64,000 bases of DNA from JBBDJB01 sp040880125 (GTDB lineage Bacteria; Planctomycetota; Planctomycetia; Pirellulales; JBBDJB01): contig JBBDJB010000054.1 in the NCBI GenBank assembly GCA_040880125.1, positions 1-64,000 of the forward strand, in the 5' to 3' direction. The first letter of the stretch is position 1. Each line of letters begins with the position of its first letter. Positions 36,157 through 45,262 of the stretch are shown here, piece after piece. Both the position numbers and the translations under genes were made by a program. The notes beneath the pieces were generated by a model that had not been told where the DNA came from, made no database searches, and saw only the letters and a program-made list of their open reading frames with translations.

Positions 36157-39100
36157 ATGTCGCTGAACCGCTTCCGTGCGCGCTCGCGGAAATCAACTCG
36201 CCGCTTTCCGCGAACCTCGCGATATTACCCCGCCTTGATCCGCTTCGAACACCTGGAAGAGCGGCGCGTGCTGAGTGCCGACGGTGGTGGAGTTTTCAAT
36301 TTCGATGGTCCGCTCGCGGGCGAGCTAGTCTCGGCCGCCCTGTTGGAGTACGCCGACTTCCAGTTCTCCGACGGCAACCGCTGGTCCACCACCGCCACCG
36401 ACGGCGGCGGTCTGGCCCAGGGCGATCCCACCACGCTGACCTGGAGCATTATTCCCGACGGCACCTTCATCGGTGCGTCGAGCTTCGACGCCAACGGCGG
36501 TGGACCGGGCAACAGCGACATGATCGCCTTCCTTGACGGCGTCCGCGGCGACGGAGGCGGCGGCGCCGACCTGACAATCCGACCCTGGTTCGATGTCTTT
36601 GCCGATGCGCTTGATCGGTTAGCGTCCCTTTCCGGACTTACGTTCGTCTACGAGCCTGCCGACGACGGCGTCAATCACGGCTCGGCCGCCGGATCCCTCG
36701 GCGTCCGAGGCGACATCCGCGTCGGTGGGCGATTCGTCGATGGCGAGCCCTCCGGTGGAAGTAACCTCGGCTACAGCGCCGGACCGGACGACAGCGATTT
36801 CGTCATCGATACCGGCAACACGAACTTTTACACGAACACCAACAATAACTCGCTGCAGTTCCGCAACGTGATCATGCACGAAGTCGGCCACGGGCTAGGC
36901 ATCTCGCATGTCGCGCCGGTCGACCAGACGAAGTTGATGGAACCGAACATCACCACCGCCTTCGACGGCCCCCAACTCGATGACATCCTCGCCCTGCAGC
37001 GCGGCTACGGCGATCCGCTCGAAAAGAACGGTGGCAACGACTCCATCTCCGACGCCACCCCGCTCGGTGCGCTTCCGCCCGGCGTCTTTATGTCGCTGGG
37101 CCGCGACGGCGGACCCGACGCGGCGGTCGATCCGATCGACGTGGACCTGGTCAGCATCGACAGCGACACCGATGCCGATTACTTCCGGGTCGAGGCCGCG
37201 GCTGGCACCCGGGTAAGCGTCTACCTGACGCCGCTGGGCGCGACGTATGATCAGGGCCCCGACGGCAACCCGCCGCCGGCCCCGACGTCGTTCGACTCTT
37301 CCTCCCAAAGCGACCTGGTGCTGTCGATCCTCGACGACGGCGGCGCAGTGTTGGCCACCGCCAACGCCGCTGGACTGGGCGCCGGCGAAGAAATCCTCGA
37401 TTTCGTCGTGCCGGCCAGCGGCGCGTACTTCGTGGAGGTGCTGGGCACCGAAGACGCCGTGCAGCTCTTCCAGATCGAAATCACCACCGCCGATCGCTTC
37501 GAGGAAAACGACACGCTGGAAACCGCCACGGTCCTGGGCTCGATTCCCTACATCACGCTGCGCGATCTGACTATCGACACGGCGGACGACGAAGACTGGT
37601 TCAAGATCACCGCCCATTCGACGGGGAAGCTGATCGTCAACGCCTACTTCACGGACGAAATCGGCGACATAGACATCCGCATCTTCGACGCCGCGGGCAA
37701 CGAGATCGACGCTTCGACGACGCTGTCCGACGATGAGCAGATCATCATCCCGGTGGTCTCGCAAGAAATGTACTTCCTGCAAGTGATCGGTTTCGGCGAC
37801 GACATCAACGGGTACGAACTGGAGATCGAGAACTTTCCCGCTCCGTTCCCCGCCTTTGTCGATCTGGCCGACGCCAGTGACACGGGCATGATGAACGATG
37901 ACGACATCACCAGCGACACCACGCCTACGCTTTTCATCCAGGCGGACCTGGCCGATTTCCAGGACATGGGCGTCGCACTGCTGGACCAGGCGACCATCGA
38001 TCCGGATGGTGACGGAAACGCCGACGACGCCACCGCCGACGGCGCCGGGGTCTATGTCGCCATGCTCAACCAGGCCACCGGTGCGCTGGTAGACGCTTTC
38101 GCGAACCCGGTCGGCGCCAGCGGGATTCTTTGGTCGCTGACAGTTCCGGGCGGCGCGGCGCTGGCCGCCGGCGACTGGTTCATATCCGCGGCCGTGCAGA
38201 TCGTCGACGGGCAGGACATCAGCGAAGACGACGGCACGCAGCGGGCCACCGGCCGCGCGCAGCTCTCCGATCCGCTGGTCATCTCGGTCCTTACGCCAGT
38301 GAACGTCGCCGCCATGGTCTCGGCCGAAATGCTCGTCGCCAGCGATTCCGGCCTTTTAAGCGACGATAACGTCACTAACAAGATGTCGCCGGCGTTCCAG
38401 GGCGTCGCTCCGGTCGGCTATAAAGTGCGACTGTACGCCAACGGCGAACTGGTCGGGCAAACCGTCGCCGGTTCGGATACCTCGGATGTCGGCATCGGCG
38501 CGATCGGCGGTGTGGCCGGACTGGGCGGTGCGCCGGACGACGGCATGGGCCTCTGGGAGATCACCAGCGAACCGCTGGACGACGGCACTTATAACATCTC
38601 GATCGAAGTGGAAGACGCCGCCGGAAATGTCACTTTCGTCAATCCGATCTTCAACGCGGCCACGCCCACAATCGATATCTGGGTGGACACGACCTCGCCA
38701 AACACGCCGTTTCTGGACATCCGCGCAGACGTGGACACCGGCCGCAGCGACGTCGACAACATCACCGCCAACAACCAGCCCATCGTGGTCATGGACGGCA
38801 ACGCCACCACCGCGGGCGGGCCGACGAATCCCTTCCCCAACGACGTGATCTTCCGGCTCTATCTGCGGCCCGACGGGCTTGCTGCGATTCCCGAGACGCT
38901 CGTGTACGACAGTCTCGCGGAGTTTGGCACTTTCACCACGTTAGCCTCGCTCACGCGCGGGGTCTCACTGACCCTCAACAATCCGGGCGGACTGGTGATT
39001 CCCGATGGCGCGCATAACTTCAAGCTCGAAATCGAGGATCGCGCCGGCAACATCAGCCACGACTTCCTGCTCGACTTCCAGGTCGACACCGTCCCGCCGC

Positions 39101-41475
39101 CGGTGGCCTTCGGACTGCAGGCCATCGCACTGGACGGGCTGCAGGGTGACAGCGATACCGGAGTATCGGTCGACACAGCCACGCTCGACGACCGCATCAC
39201 TCGCGACTCGACCCCGACGCTGTGGGGCCTGGCCGAGGCCAACGCCGCGGTGCAGCTCTTCGTCGACTTGAATGGCGACGGCGTGGTCGGCGCGGGCGAC
39301 GTGCTGCTTGGCGAGACGGTTGCGGTTCCCTACGACGGCAACGACGCCTTCGCCAATGGCTATTGGGAGATCACTTCCGCGGTCGACCTGAACAATCCCT
39401 CGCTGTTCCCCACGCGCGACGGCCTGCGACAGTTGCTGGTGGTCGCCGAAGACGTGGCCGGCAACTCGAACGACGGCGACGACGACATCGGCGATGCGGC
39501 CCAACAGCTCAATATCTTCCTCGATACCCAAGGCCCGCGCGTGACGGACGTCTTCGCCACCGGCTTCCCGGGCTTCAACCTGTTCGAACCCAAGCCGCAG
39601 ACGGACGGGCCGACGCCCCGCGTCGATAGCTTGACCATCAACGTGCAGGACCTGCCGCCGCGCATCGCGGCGTTCATTTACGACGCCCTGCAGCAAGAGG
39701 TGGCCGAGGATCCCGGCCACTATGTGCTGGAGGGGGATCACGTCGGCGTGATCGCCATCACGGATGTGATCGTCACGCAGGGCGGTGTTGTCGGCATGCC
39801 GGCCAGCGCTTCGATCCAACTGGTCTTTGCCGAACCTTTGCCGGACGATCGCTACACGCTGTCTATTTCCGATTCGCTGGTCGATCCGGCGGGCAATTCC
39901 CTGGACGGCGAAGTCGACCTATTGGCCCCGGTCGGCAGTTTTCTGCCGCCTAGCGGCGACGGCGTGCCGGGTGGCGACTTCATCGCTCGCTTCACCGTCG
40001 ACTCGCGGCCGGAGATCGGCACTTGGGCGGCCGCCAGCGCGTTTGTCGACATCAACGGCAACTGGGTCTTCGATCCCGACGCCCCGCGGACCGACCAGAC
40101 CAACCGCGACTTAGTCTTCCGATTCGGAACGATCTCCGACGGATTGTTCTCCGGCAACTTCGCGCCGGGCGGCGCGATCGTCGCCTCAGGCTTCGACAAG
40201 CTCGGCGCCTACGGGTTCGATAACTTCGCCGACGAGTACCGCTTCCTGCTCGACTTCGATCACGACGGCGTCGCCGACTTCCGATCGATCAGCGCGTTCC
40301 AAATCAATGCCATGCCGGTGGCCGGCGACTTCGATCCGGCTCATCCCGGCGACGAGATCGGCCTGTTCGACGGCACCACCTGGTACCTGGATACCGACGG
40401 CGACAACATCCTCGAACTGACCGACACGGTCATCGTCTCCCAGCAGCGCGGGCTGCCGATCGTCGGCGACTTCAACGGCGACGGCTTCGACGATCTGGCG
40501 GTCTACGACCACGGCAGCAACGAGTTCAGCTTCGACCTGGACCGCGACGGCACCGTCGACGACGCCTTCGAGTGGGGCTTCAACAGCTTCCGCGACCGCC
40601 CCGTGGCGGGCGACTACAACCTGGACGGCATCGACGACATCGGGCTGTTCGTACCGCGGGGCGAGGCACAGCTCTCCGAGCACGTCGCCGAATGGTACTT
40701 CCTCATTTCGGACGACATCCGCAATGGCGAAGAGCCTAACGAAGAGGAAGGCCCCGTCGGCGCGGCGCTGCACGGCGGATTGTTCCACCCCAGCGATATG
40801 TTCAGCAACGGCATCGTCGGCGCGGCGCCGAACTTCAGCCCCGAGCCGCTGGGGAACGATCTGTTCGCCCAATATGGCGACCACCTGGCTTTGCCGCTGT
40901 TCGGCAACTTCGACCCGCCGGTGGTCGATCCCTCCTCGGCGCTGTTCTTCAACAACGTCGACAACGGCCTGGACGTCGACCACGACGGTCACGTGATTCC
41001 CCGCGACGTCCTGCACGTCATCAACGCGCTGAACACGGCCGTCTCGCAGGGCATGCGAAGTGCCCAATCGATGACGCTGTACTTGGATGTCGACGGCAAT
41101 GGCCAGCTCACTCCGCGCGACGCCCTGCACATCATTACCTACCTGAATAATCTCGCCGCACAGCAGGCGGAGGCGAGCCAACAGACGTCCGAGGAAACTT
41201 CCTCCGGAAGCGTAACCACTGGTTTCATATTAGAGGCGCAAGCGCCAGCCTTTTTCGAGACATCCTCCCAAGAGCAGCACCAGTCCGCAATCTTAGACGG
41301 CATTTTTGGTCCCGAATGGCGCAGTGCCGCGGCCGACCAGCGTCTCTACCATCCGGACGAACTGGCCGCCGGTTTGGCTGTCACGCAGTCCGACGAGGCG
41401 TGGGAAGATGAATGGGACGCGGGCCTGGACGAACTGGCCGCCGACGTCGCCGCGCAGTGGGACGGGCTGGAGTAG
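36157..41475 (+). CDS. Giant secreted matrixin protease with PPC, Ig-like, VCBS-like and dockerin modules
   Basis: A 1772-residue protein. The N-terminus is basic, followed by FEHLEERRVLSA at residues 30-41, a variant of the planctomycete LEPR-XLL motif. Next is a matrixin metallopeptidase with zinc site HEVGHGLGISH at residues 241-251. Two PPC-like modules follow (about 293-440 and 447-550, DxDYFRV and DEDWFKI), then four or more Bap-type Ig-like repeats (about 570-1190, SDTG...D..T...P pattern). FG-GAP/VCBS-like Asp-rich repeats come next (about 1360-1510, GDFNGDGFDDLAVYD), and then a type I dockerin with two Ca-binding loops (DVDHDGHVIPRDVLH and DVDGNGQLTPRDALH, about 1606-1670). ATG at 36157. 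It likely acts outside the cell or on its surface. Substrate unknown. Confidence 0.88.
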   Translation: MSLNRFRARSRKSTRRFPRTSRYYPALIRFEHLEERRVLSADGGGVFNFDGPLAGELVSAALLEYADFQFSDGNRWSTTATDGGGLAQGDPTTLTWSIIPDGTFIGASSFDANGGGPGNSDMIAFLDGVRGDGGGGADLTIRPWFDVFADALDRLASLSGLTFVYEPADDGVNHGSAAGSLGVRGDIRVGGRFVDGEPSGGSNLGYSAGPDDSDFVIDTGNTNFYTNTNNNSLQFRNVIMHEVGHGLGISHVAPVDQTKLMEPNITTAFDGPQLDDILALQRGYGDPLEKNGGNDSISDATPLGALPPGVFMSLGRDGGPDAAVDPIDVDLVSIDSDTDADYFRVEAAAGTRVSVYLTPLGATYDQGPDGNPPPAPTSFDSSSQSDLVLSILDDGGAVLATANAAGLGAGEEILDFVVPASGAYFVEVLGTEDAVQLFQIEITTADRFEENDTLETATVLGSIPYITLRDLTIDTADDEDWFKITAHSTGKLIVNAYFTDEIGDIDIRIFDAAGNEIDASTTLSDDEQIIIPVVSQEMYFLQVIGFGDDINGYELEIENFPAPFPAFVDLADASDTGMMNDDDITSDTTPTLFIQADLADFQDMGVALLDQATIDPDGDGNADDATADGAGVYVAMLNQATGALVDAFANPVGASGILWSLTVPGGAALAAGDWFISAAVQIVDGQDISEDDGTQRATGRAQLSDPLVISVLTPVNVAAMVSAEMLVASDSGLLSDDNVTNKMSPAFQGVAPVGYKVRLYANGELVGQTVAGSDTSDVGIGAIGGVAGLGGAPDDGMGLWEITSEPLDDGTYNISIEVEDAAGNVTFVNPIFNAATPTIDIWVDTTSPNTPFLDIRADVDTGRSDVDNITANNQPIVVMDGNATTAGGPTNPFPNDVIFRLYLRPDGLAAIPETLVYDSLAEFGTFTTLASLTRGVSLTLNNPGGLVIPDGAHNFKLEIEDRAGNISHDFLLDFQVDTVPPPVAFGLQAIALDGLQGDSDTGVSVDTATLDDRITRDSTPTLWGLAEANAAVQLFVDLNGDGVVGAGDVLLGETVAVPYDGNDAFANGYWEITSAVDLNNPSLFPTRDGLRQLLVVAEDVAGNSNDGDDDIGDAAQQLNIFLDTQGPRVTDVFATGFPGFNLFEPKPQTDGPTPRVDSLTINVQDLPPRIAAFIYDALQQEVAEDPGHYVLEGDHVGVIAITDVIVTQGGVVGMPASASIQLVFAEPLPDDRYTLSISDSLVDPAGNSLDGEVDLLAPVGSFLPPSGDGVPGGDFIARFTVDSRPEIGTWAAASAFVDINGNWVFDPDAPRTDQTNRDLVFRFGTISDGLFSGNFAPGGAIVASGFDKLGAYGFDNFADEYRFLLDFDHDGVADFRSISAFQINAMPVAGDFDPAHPGDEIGLFDGTTWYLDTDGDNILELTDTVIVSQQRGLPIVGDFNGDGFDDLAVYDHGSNEFSFDLDRDGTVDDAFEWGFNSFRDRPVAGDYNLDGIDDIGLFVPRGEAQLSEHVAEWYFLISDDIRNGEEPNEEEGPVGAALHGGLFHPSDMFSNGIVGAAPNFSPEPLGNDLFAQYGDHLALPLFGNFDPPVVDPSSALFFNNVDNGLDVDHDGHVIPRDVLHVINALNTAVSQGMRSAQSMTLYLDVDGNGQLTPRDALHIITYLNNLAAQQAEASQQTSEETSSGSVTTGFILEAQAPAFFETSSQEQHQSAILDGIFGPEWRSAAADQRLYHPDELAAGLAVTQSDEAWEDEWDAGLDELAADVAAQWDGLE

Positions 41476-41580
41476 TACGGTCCGCTGTGCGCACGTCTCG
41501 CGGTCGAACTCGCAGTGCGGTTGTGGTCTAATCGTTGAGCACGTTCGTGCCCGCCTGCGACGCCCTCACGGGAGTTACCC

Positions 41581-43215
41581 ATGCATCGCGCCATCGCTGC
41601 CGCCGGCCTCCTGCTCGCGCTTCTCGCCGCGCCGCTCGCCGCTCAGCCGCCCAACATCCTGTGGATCACCGTTGAGGACATGAGCCCTCAACTGGGCTGC
41701 TACGGCGACGACACCGTGCCGACGCCCAATCTCGACCGGCTGGCCGGCCAGGGCGTCCGCTACACCCGGGCGTTCTCCACCACCGGCGTGTGCGCGCCTA
41801 GCCGCTGCGCCCTGATCACCGGCATGCATCCCACGTCGATCGGCGCCCATCACATGCGGACCATGACGCGGACCTCGGCGATCGACGACATCACCGACCC
41901 GGAGCTGCTGGCCATCCCGACTTACGAGGCAACGCCGCCGCCCGCGGTGAAGTGCTTCACCGAGTACCTCCGCGCGGCGGACTACTACTGCACGAACAAC
42001 GCCAAGACCGACTACCAGTTCGCCACGCCGATCACCGCCTGGGACGAGTCCAGCGGCCAGGCCCATTGGCGCAACCGGCCCGAAGGGAAGCCCTTCTTCG
42101 CCGTGTTCAACTTCACCACCACGCACGAGAGCAAGGTCTTTCAGCGGACTTCGCCGGAGGTGACCGATCCGGCCGAGGTGGACGTGCCGCCGTACTACCC
42201 GGACACTCCGCTGGTGCGCCGCGACATCGCCCGCAACTACGACAACATCGCACGGATGGACCGGCAGGTGGGCGAGCTGCTCGAACAGTTGGCGGCCGAC
42301 GGCCTGGCCGACGAGACGATCGTGCTGTTCTTCAGCGACCACGGGACGTGCCTGCCGCGGGGCAAGCGCTGGGTGTACGACTCGGGCACTCGCGTGCCGC
42401 TGATCGTGCGCTATCCTGACCGGCGCGAAGCCGGCACGACCGCCGACCGCCTGGTGAGCTTTGTCGACTTCGCCCCCAGTGTGCTCTCGCTGGCCGGGAT
42501 ATCGATTCCCGATCACATGCAGGGCCAGGCGTTTTTGGGCGAGCGGCAGGCCGAGCCGCGGAAGTATGTCTTCATGCACCGCGACCGGATGGACCCGGCC
42601 ATGGATCGTATCCGCGCCGCCCGGGACGAGCGCTTCCAGTACGTCCGCAACTTCCGCCCCAACGAACCCTACATCGACTTTCTTCCCTATCGCGACCGCA
42701 TGGCGCTGATGCAGGAGATCCTGCGGCTCAAAGACGCCGATGAACTCGGCCCGGAGCAGTGGCAGTTCGCCAGCGGCAGCAAGCCGATCGAGGAGCTGTA
42801 CGACACCCAGTCCGACCCGCACCAGATCATGAACCTGGCCGGCGATCCCCGGCATTACGACAAGCTGGCCGAGCTACGGCAGGCCGTGGACCGCTCGATG
42901 GACGAGACCGGCGACCTGGGCCATCTGAGCGAACCGGAATTGATCAAGCGGCTCTGGCCGCCCGACGGAAAGCAGCCGACGACCGCGCGGCCGAAGATTG
43001 AATTGCGTGCGAGTGCGGACGGCGAAGCCTATGAACTGACGATCCGCTGTGCGACCGACGGCGCTTCCGTGGCGTATCGGCTCTCGCCGGATCAGCCGTG
43101 GCAGCTTTACCACCGGCCGCTCAAGGTCGACTCGGCGGAGCGGGTGGAAGCCCAGGCGACGCGAATTGGTTTCAAGCCCAGCGGCATTGTGCGCTGGACG
43201 AAATCGGACGAGTGA
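41581..43215 (+). CDS. Secreted Cys-type sulfatase (N-sulfoglucosamine sulfohydrolase-like)
   Basis: A 544-residue protein with signal peptide (cleavage after LAAQ, residue 22). The formylglycine site is Cys71 in VCAPSRCALITG, which fits CxPSR. NILWITVEDM opens the alkaline-phosphatase fold, though Glu-Asp stands where many sulfatases have Asp-Asp. FFSDHG supplies a later metal-site Asp-His pair, and GKRWVYDSGTRVPLIVRYP follows. ELYDTQSDPHQIMNLAGD is typical of SGSH-like heparan sulfatases. The last 90 residues form a separate beta module resembling the C-terminal domain of hexosaminidases. It depends on a formylglycine-generating enzyme not seen here. Likely cuts sulfate from a marine or animal glycan. 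Confidence 0.93.
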   Translation: MHRAIAAAGLLLALLAAPLAAQPPNILWITVEDMSPQLGCYGDDTVPTPNLDRLAGQGVRYTRAFSTTGVCAPSRCALITGMHPTSIGAHHMRTMTRTSAIDDITDPELLAIPTYEATPPPAVKCFTEYLRAADYYCTNNAKTDYQFATPITAWDESSGQAHWRNRPEGKPFFAVFNFTTTHESKVFQRTSPEVTDPAEVDVPPYYPDTPLVRRDIARNYDNIARMDRQVGELLEQLAADGLADETIVLFFSDHGTCLPRGKRWVYDSGTRVPLIVRYPDRREAGTTADRLVSFVDFAPSVLSLAGISIPDHMQGQAFLGERQAEPRKYVFMHRDRMDPAMDRIRAARDERFQYVRNFRPNEPYIDFLPYRDRMALMQEILRLKDADELGPEQWQFASGSKPIEELYDTQSDPHQIMNLAGDPRHYDKLAELRQAVDRSMDETGDLGHLSEPELIKRLWPPDGKQPTTARPKIELRASADGEAYELTIRCATDGASVAYRLSPDQPWQLYHRPLKVDSAERVEAQATRIGFKPSGIVRWTKSDE

Positions 43216-43556
43216 GCGCGCACAGCGGCGAGAAGCATTGCCTTGCGAGTCACTCCGCCGACTCGATGTGCATCCCCACACGTTTCCGCTCCAGATATCA
43301 GCAGGCCAAACTCTGCTCGACGACGCCATCGTGTCCGTTGAGACCACAGGCTTTAATCAGGCGCTCCGCAAGCGAGTACTTGACCTGGACCAGTAAACAT
43401 GGGCGCTCTCATGGCATGTAAAACGGAGCGAAACGTTGTCAGACACCGTTTCTGGCCCGAAAGAATTGCGGCCGTGTGCCGGGGCCTCTTGCCGCTGCGC
43501 GGCACCGGTTGGGACAACCGGTGCTACCCGCTACAGAAGGGTCCGCACAGCGGTCC
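43216..43556. other. Spacer with hairpins, possible gene remnant
   Basis: About 340 bp between convergent genes. A frame ending at 43396 reads LLDDAIVSVETTGFNQALRK, which looks protein-like, but no start or ribosome site supports it; it may be a decayed gene tail. Hairpins: GCACCGGTTG / AACCGGTGC at 43502-43524 and the family F hairpin at 43539-43560. A TCAGACACCGTTT word lies near 43439, similar to repeats at 60600-60620. Confidence 0.45.
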
Positions 43557-43560
43557 CTAC
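43539..43560. repeat. Family F hairpin overlapping a stop codon
   Basis: GGGTCCGCACAGCGGTCCC followed by TAC. It is nearly identical to 8941-8962. The TAG stop of the minus-strand PQQ gene (43557-43559) lies within it. Confidence 0.65.
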
Positions 43561-44855
43561 GGCGCCGCGTCGGCATTCGACTGCCGCTGGCCGATGCAGT
43601 ACAGATGCTCGGCGGTGCGGATAAAGAGCTGTCCGTCGGAGGCCGCCGGCGACGCCTGACAGCGCTCGCCGAGCGAGTTTCGGGCCAGCACGCGGAACTC
43701 CCGCTCGGCCGCCAGGATCGACGTCTCGCCCTGTTCGGAGAGGACGTAGATCCGGTCCCCGTCCACGATCGGCGAAGGCGAATGCGGCCCTTCCAGTCGG
43801 TCCTGCCAGATCGTCTCGCCGGTGGCCGGGTCGAGGCACATCGTAATGCCGCGCTCATTCACCGTAAACAATAGTTCGTTGGCGTACACCATCGACGGGA
43901 TCATTGGCACCGATCGCTTCTGCTCCCACACGATGCGGGCCGGCTGGCCACTTGCGGGGTCGGGCGGACGCACCGCGCGGATGGCCGGATCGCCAAATCC
44001 GGAGGCGGTAAAGATCAGCCCGTCGCCGACCACGGGCGTCGGCACCACGCCTTCCCCTTCGCTGCGCACGGTCCACAGCCGCTCGCCGCTGGCCGGGTCG
44101 AACGCCTGCACGACGTCGCCCGCGTCGCTGAGGATCTGCTCGGTGCCGCCCACTTCGATGCGGATCGGCGAGATGTGGGCGATGCGCGACATGCCACGGT
44201 CGCCCTTCCAGACGATCTCGCCGGTGGCCGCGTCCAGCGCCGCCAGGTACGACTCGTCCCAGGGCGTCTGCCATCCGACCTTTTTGTCATCGCCGCGGCT
44301 GCTGGCGTCGTACGGCATCAACAGCGTCCCGCCGTACAGCATCGGCGAAGCGCCCAGCCCGTGCTGGCTGTAGAAATCGAAGTTGCGGTTGGTCCACACC
44401 ACCTCGCCGCCCACGGTCAGGCAAACGACGCTGCCGTCGGCGAAGACCGCCCAAACGTGCTCACCGTCGGTCACCGGCGTGGGCGTGGCGTAACTGTTTC
44501 GCTGCTCTTTGCGAAGCGGCGTCTGCTGGAAGACCTCCTTATCCCACAGCACCTCGCCGCTGGCGCGATCCAGGCAGATCACGTGGCACGATGTGCCTTC
44601 GTTCGTGGCCGTGGTGATGAAAACATGGTCGCCGTAAACGATGGGGCTCGACCAGCTCTCGCCGGGGATCGCGACTTTCCAGGTGACGTTTTCGGTCGCG
44701 CTCCAACTCGTCGGCAGGTCCGGGCCTTCATACACGCCCTGCCGCGTCGGTCCTCGGAAGCACGGCCACGGCTCGGCGAGTGCCAGGCTGCACGTGGCCA
44801 GAACGGCCAGAGCGAGTGCCGCGGAAATAGACTGCCGGAAGGATTTGATGCGCAT
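43557..44855 (-). CDS. Secreted PQQ-like beta-propeller protein
   Basis: A 432-residue protein: signal peptide SAALALAVLATCSLALAEP, then WPCFRGPTRQGVYEGPDLP, a sequence typical of planctomycete PQQ-repeat (quinoprotein-like) propellers. Repeated blades carry GDHVFITTA, CLDRASGEVLWDKEV, ALDAATGEIVWKGDRG and AFDPASGERLWTV. No catalytic residues of alcohol dehydrogenases were recognised, so it may be a binding scaffold (BamB-like fold) rather than an enzyme. The ATG at 44855 begins the signal peptide. Not in an operon with its neighbours. Confidence 0.85.
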   Translation of the reverse strand: MRIKSFRQSISAALALAVLATCSLALAEPWPCFRGPTRQGVYEGPDLPTSWSATENVTWKVAIPGESWSSPIVYGDHVFITTATNEGTSCHVICLDRASGEVLWDKEVFQQTPLRKEQRNSYATPTPVTDGEHVWAVFADGSVVCLTVGGEVVWTNRNFDFYSQHGLGASPMLYGGTLLMPYDASSRGDDKKVGWQTPWDESYLAALDAATGEIVWKGDRGMSRIAHISPIRIEVGGTEQILSDAGDVVQAFDPASGERLWTVRSEGEGVVPTPVVGDGLIFTASGFGDPAIRAVRPPDPASGQPARIVWEQKRSVPMIPSMVYANELLFTVNERGITMCLDPATGETIWQDRLEGPHSPSPIVDGDRIYVLSEQGETSILAAEREFRVLARNSLGERCQASPAASDGQLFIRTAEHLYCIGQRQSNADAAP

Positions 44856-45262
44856 CGCCGGACTCCTTGCTGACTCGTCGCGGGCTGTTCGTAACAACCG
44901 GATTGTCGGTTTATTGTAGCTCGCGGGCAGCAGCGTGCCAGCAAACGGATCACGCGCACGGACGCGGCGGCTTATGCTCCCTCTCCCTCTGGGAGAGGGC
45001 CGGGGAGAGGGTTTTCAAGCCTTGGCAATCGCGGTGCCCAATGTACTGCCACGTTCAGATGAGAACGGGTTCGCCTCACCACAGTATGCAGGACCGACTC
45101 CAGGCGCGATGAGTTTTGTGTACCCCCTCTCCCGACCTCTCCCCGCAGGGGAGAGGAGTTAATCGGGCACAGCACACCTTAAATCGCACAATCAGGAATA
45201 GCACAGACAGGAATGTCTGTGCCACGGCCGCTGCTGCGCGGCGGGAAACAGAATTTCCCCGA
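44856..45262. repeat. Repeat-bearing spacer between PQQ protein and gyrB
   Basis: No gene. Inverted family B hairpin at about 44981-45012, a second B-like hairpin at about 45123-45160 (CCCTCTCCC ... GGGGAGAGG), and an inverted family A hairpin at 45201-45222. Confidence 0.85.
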
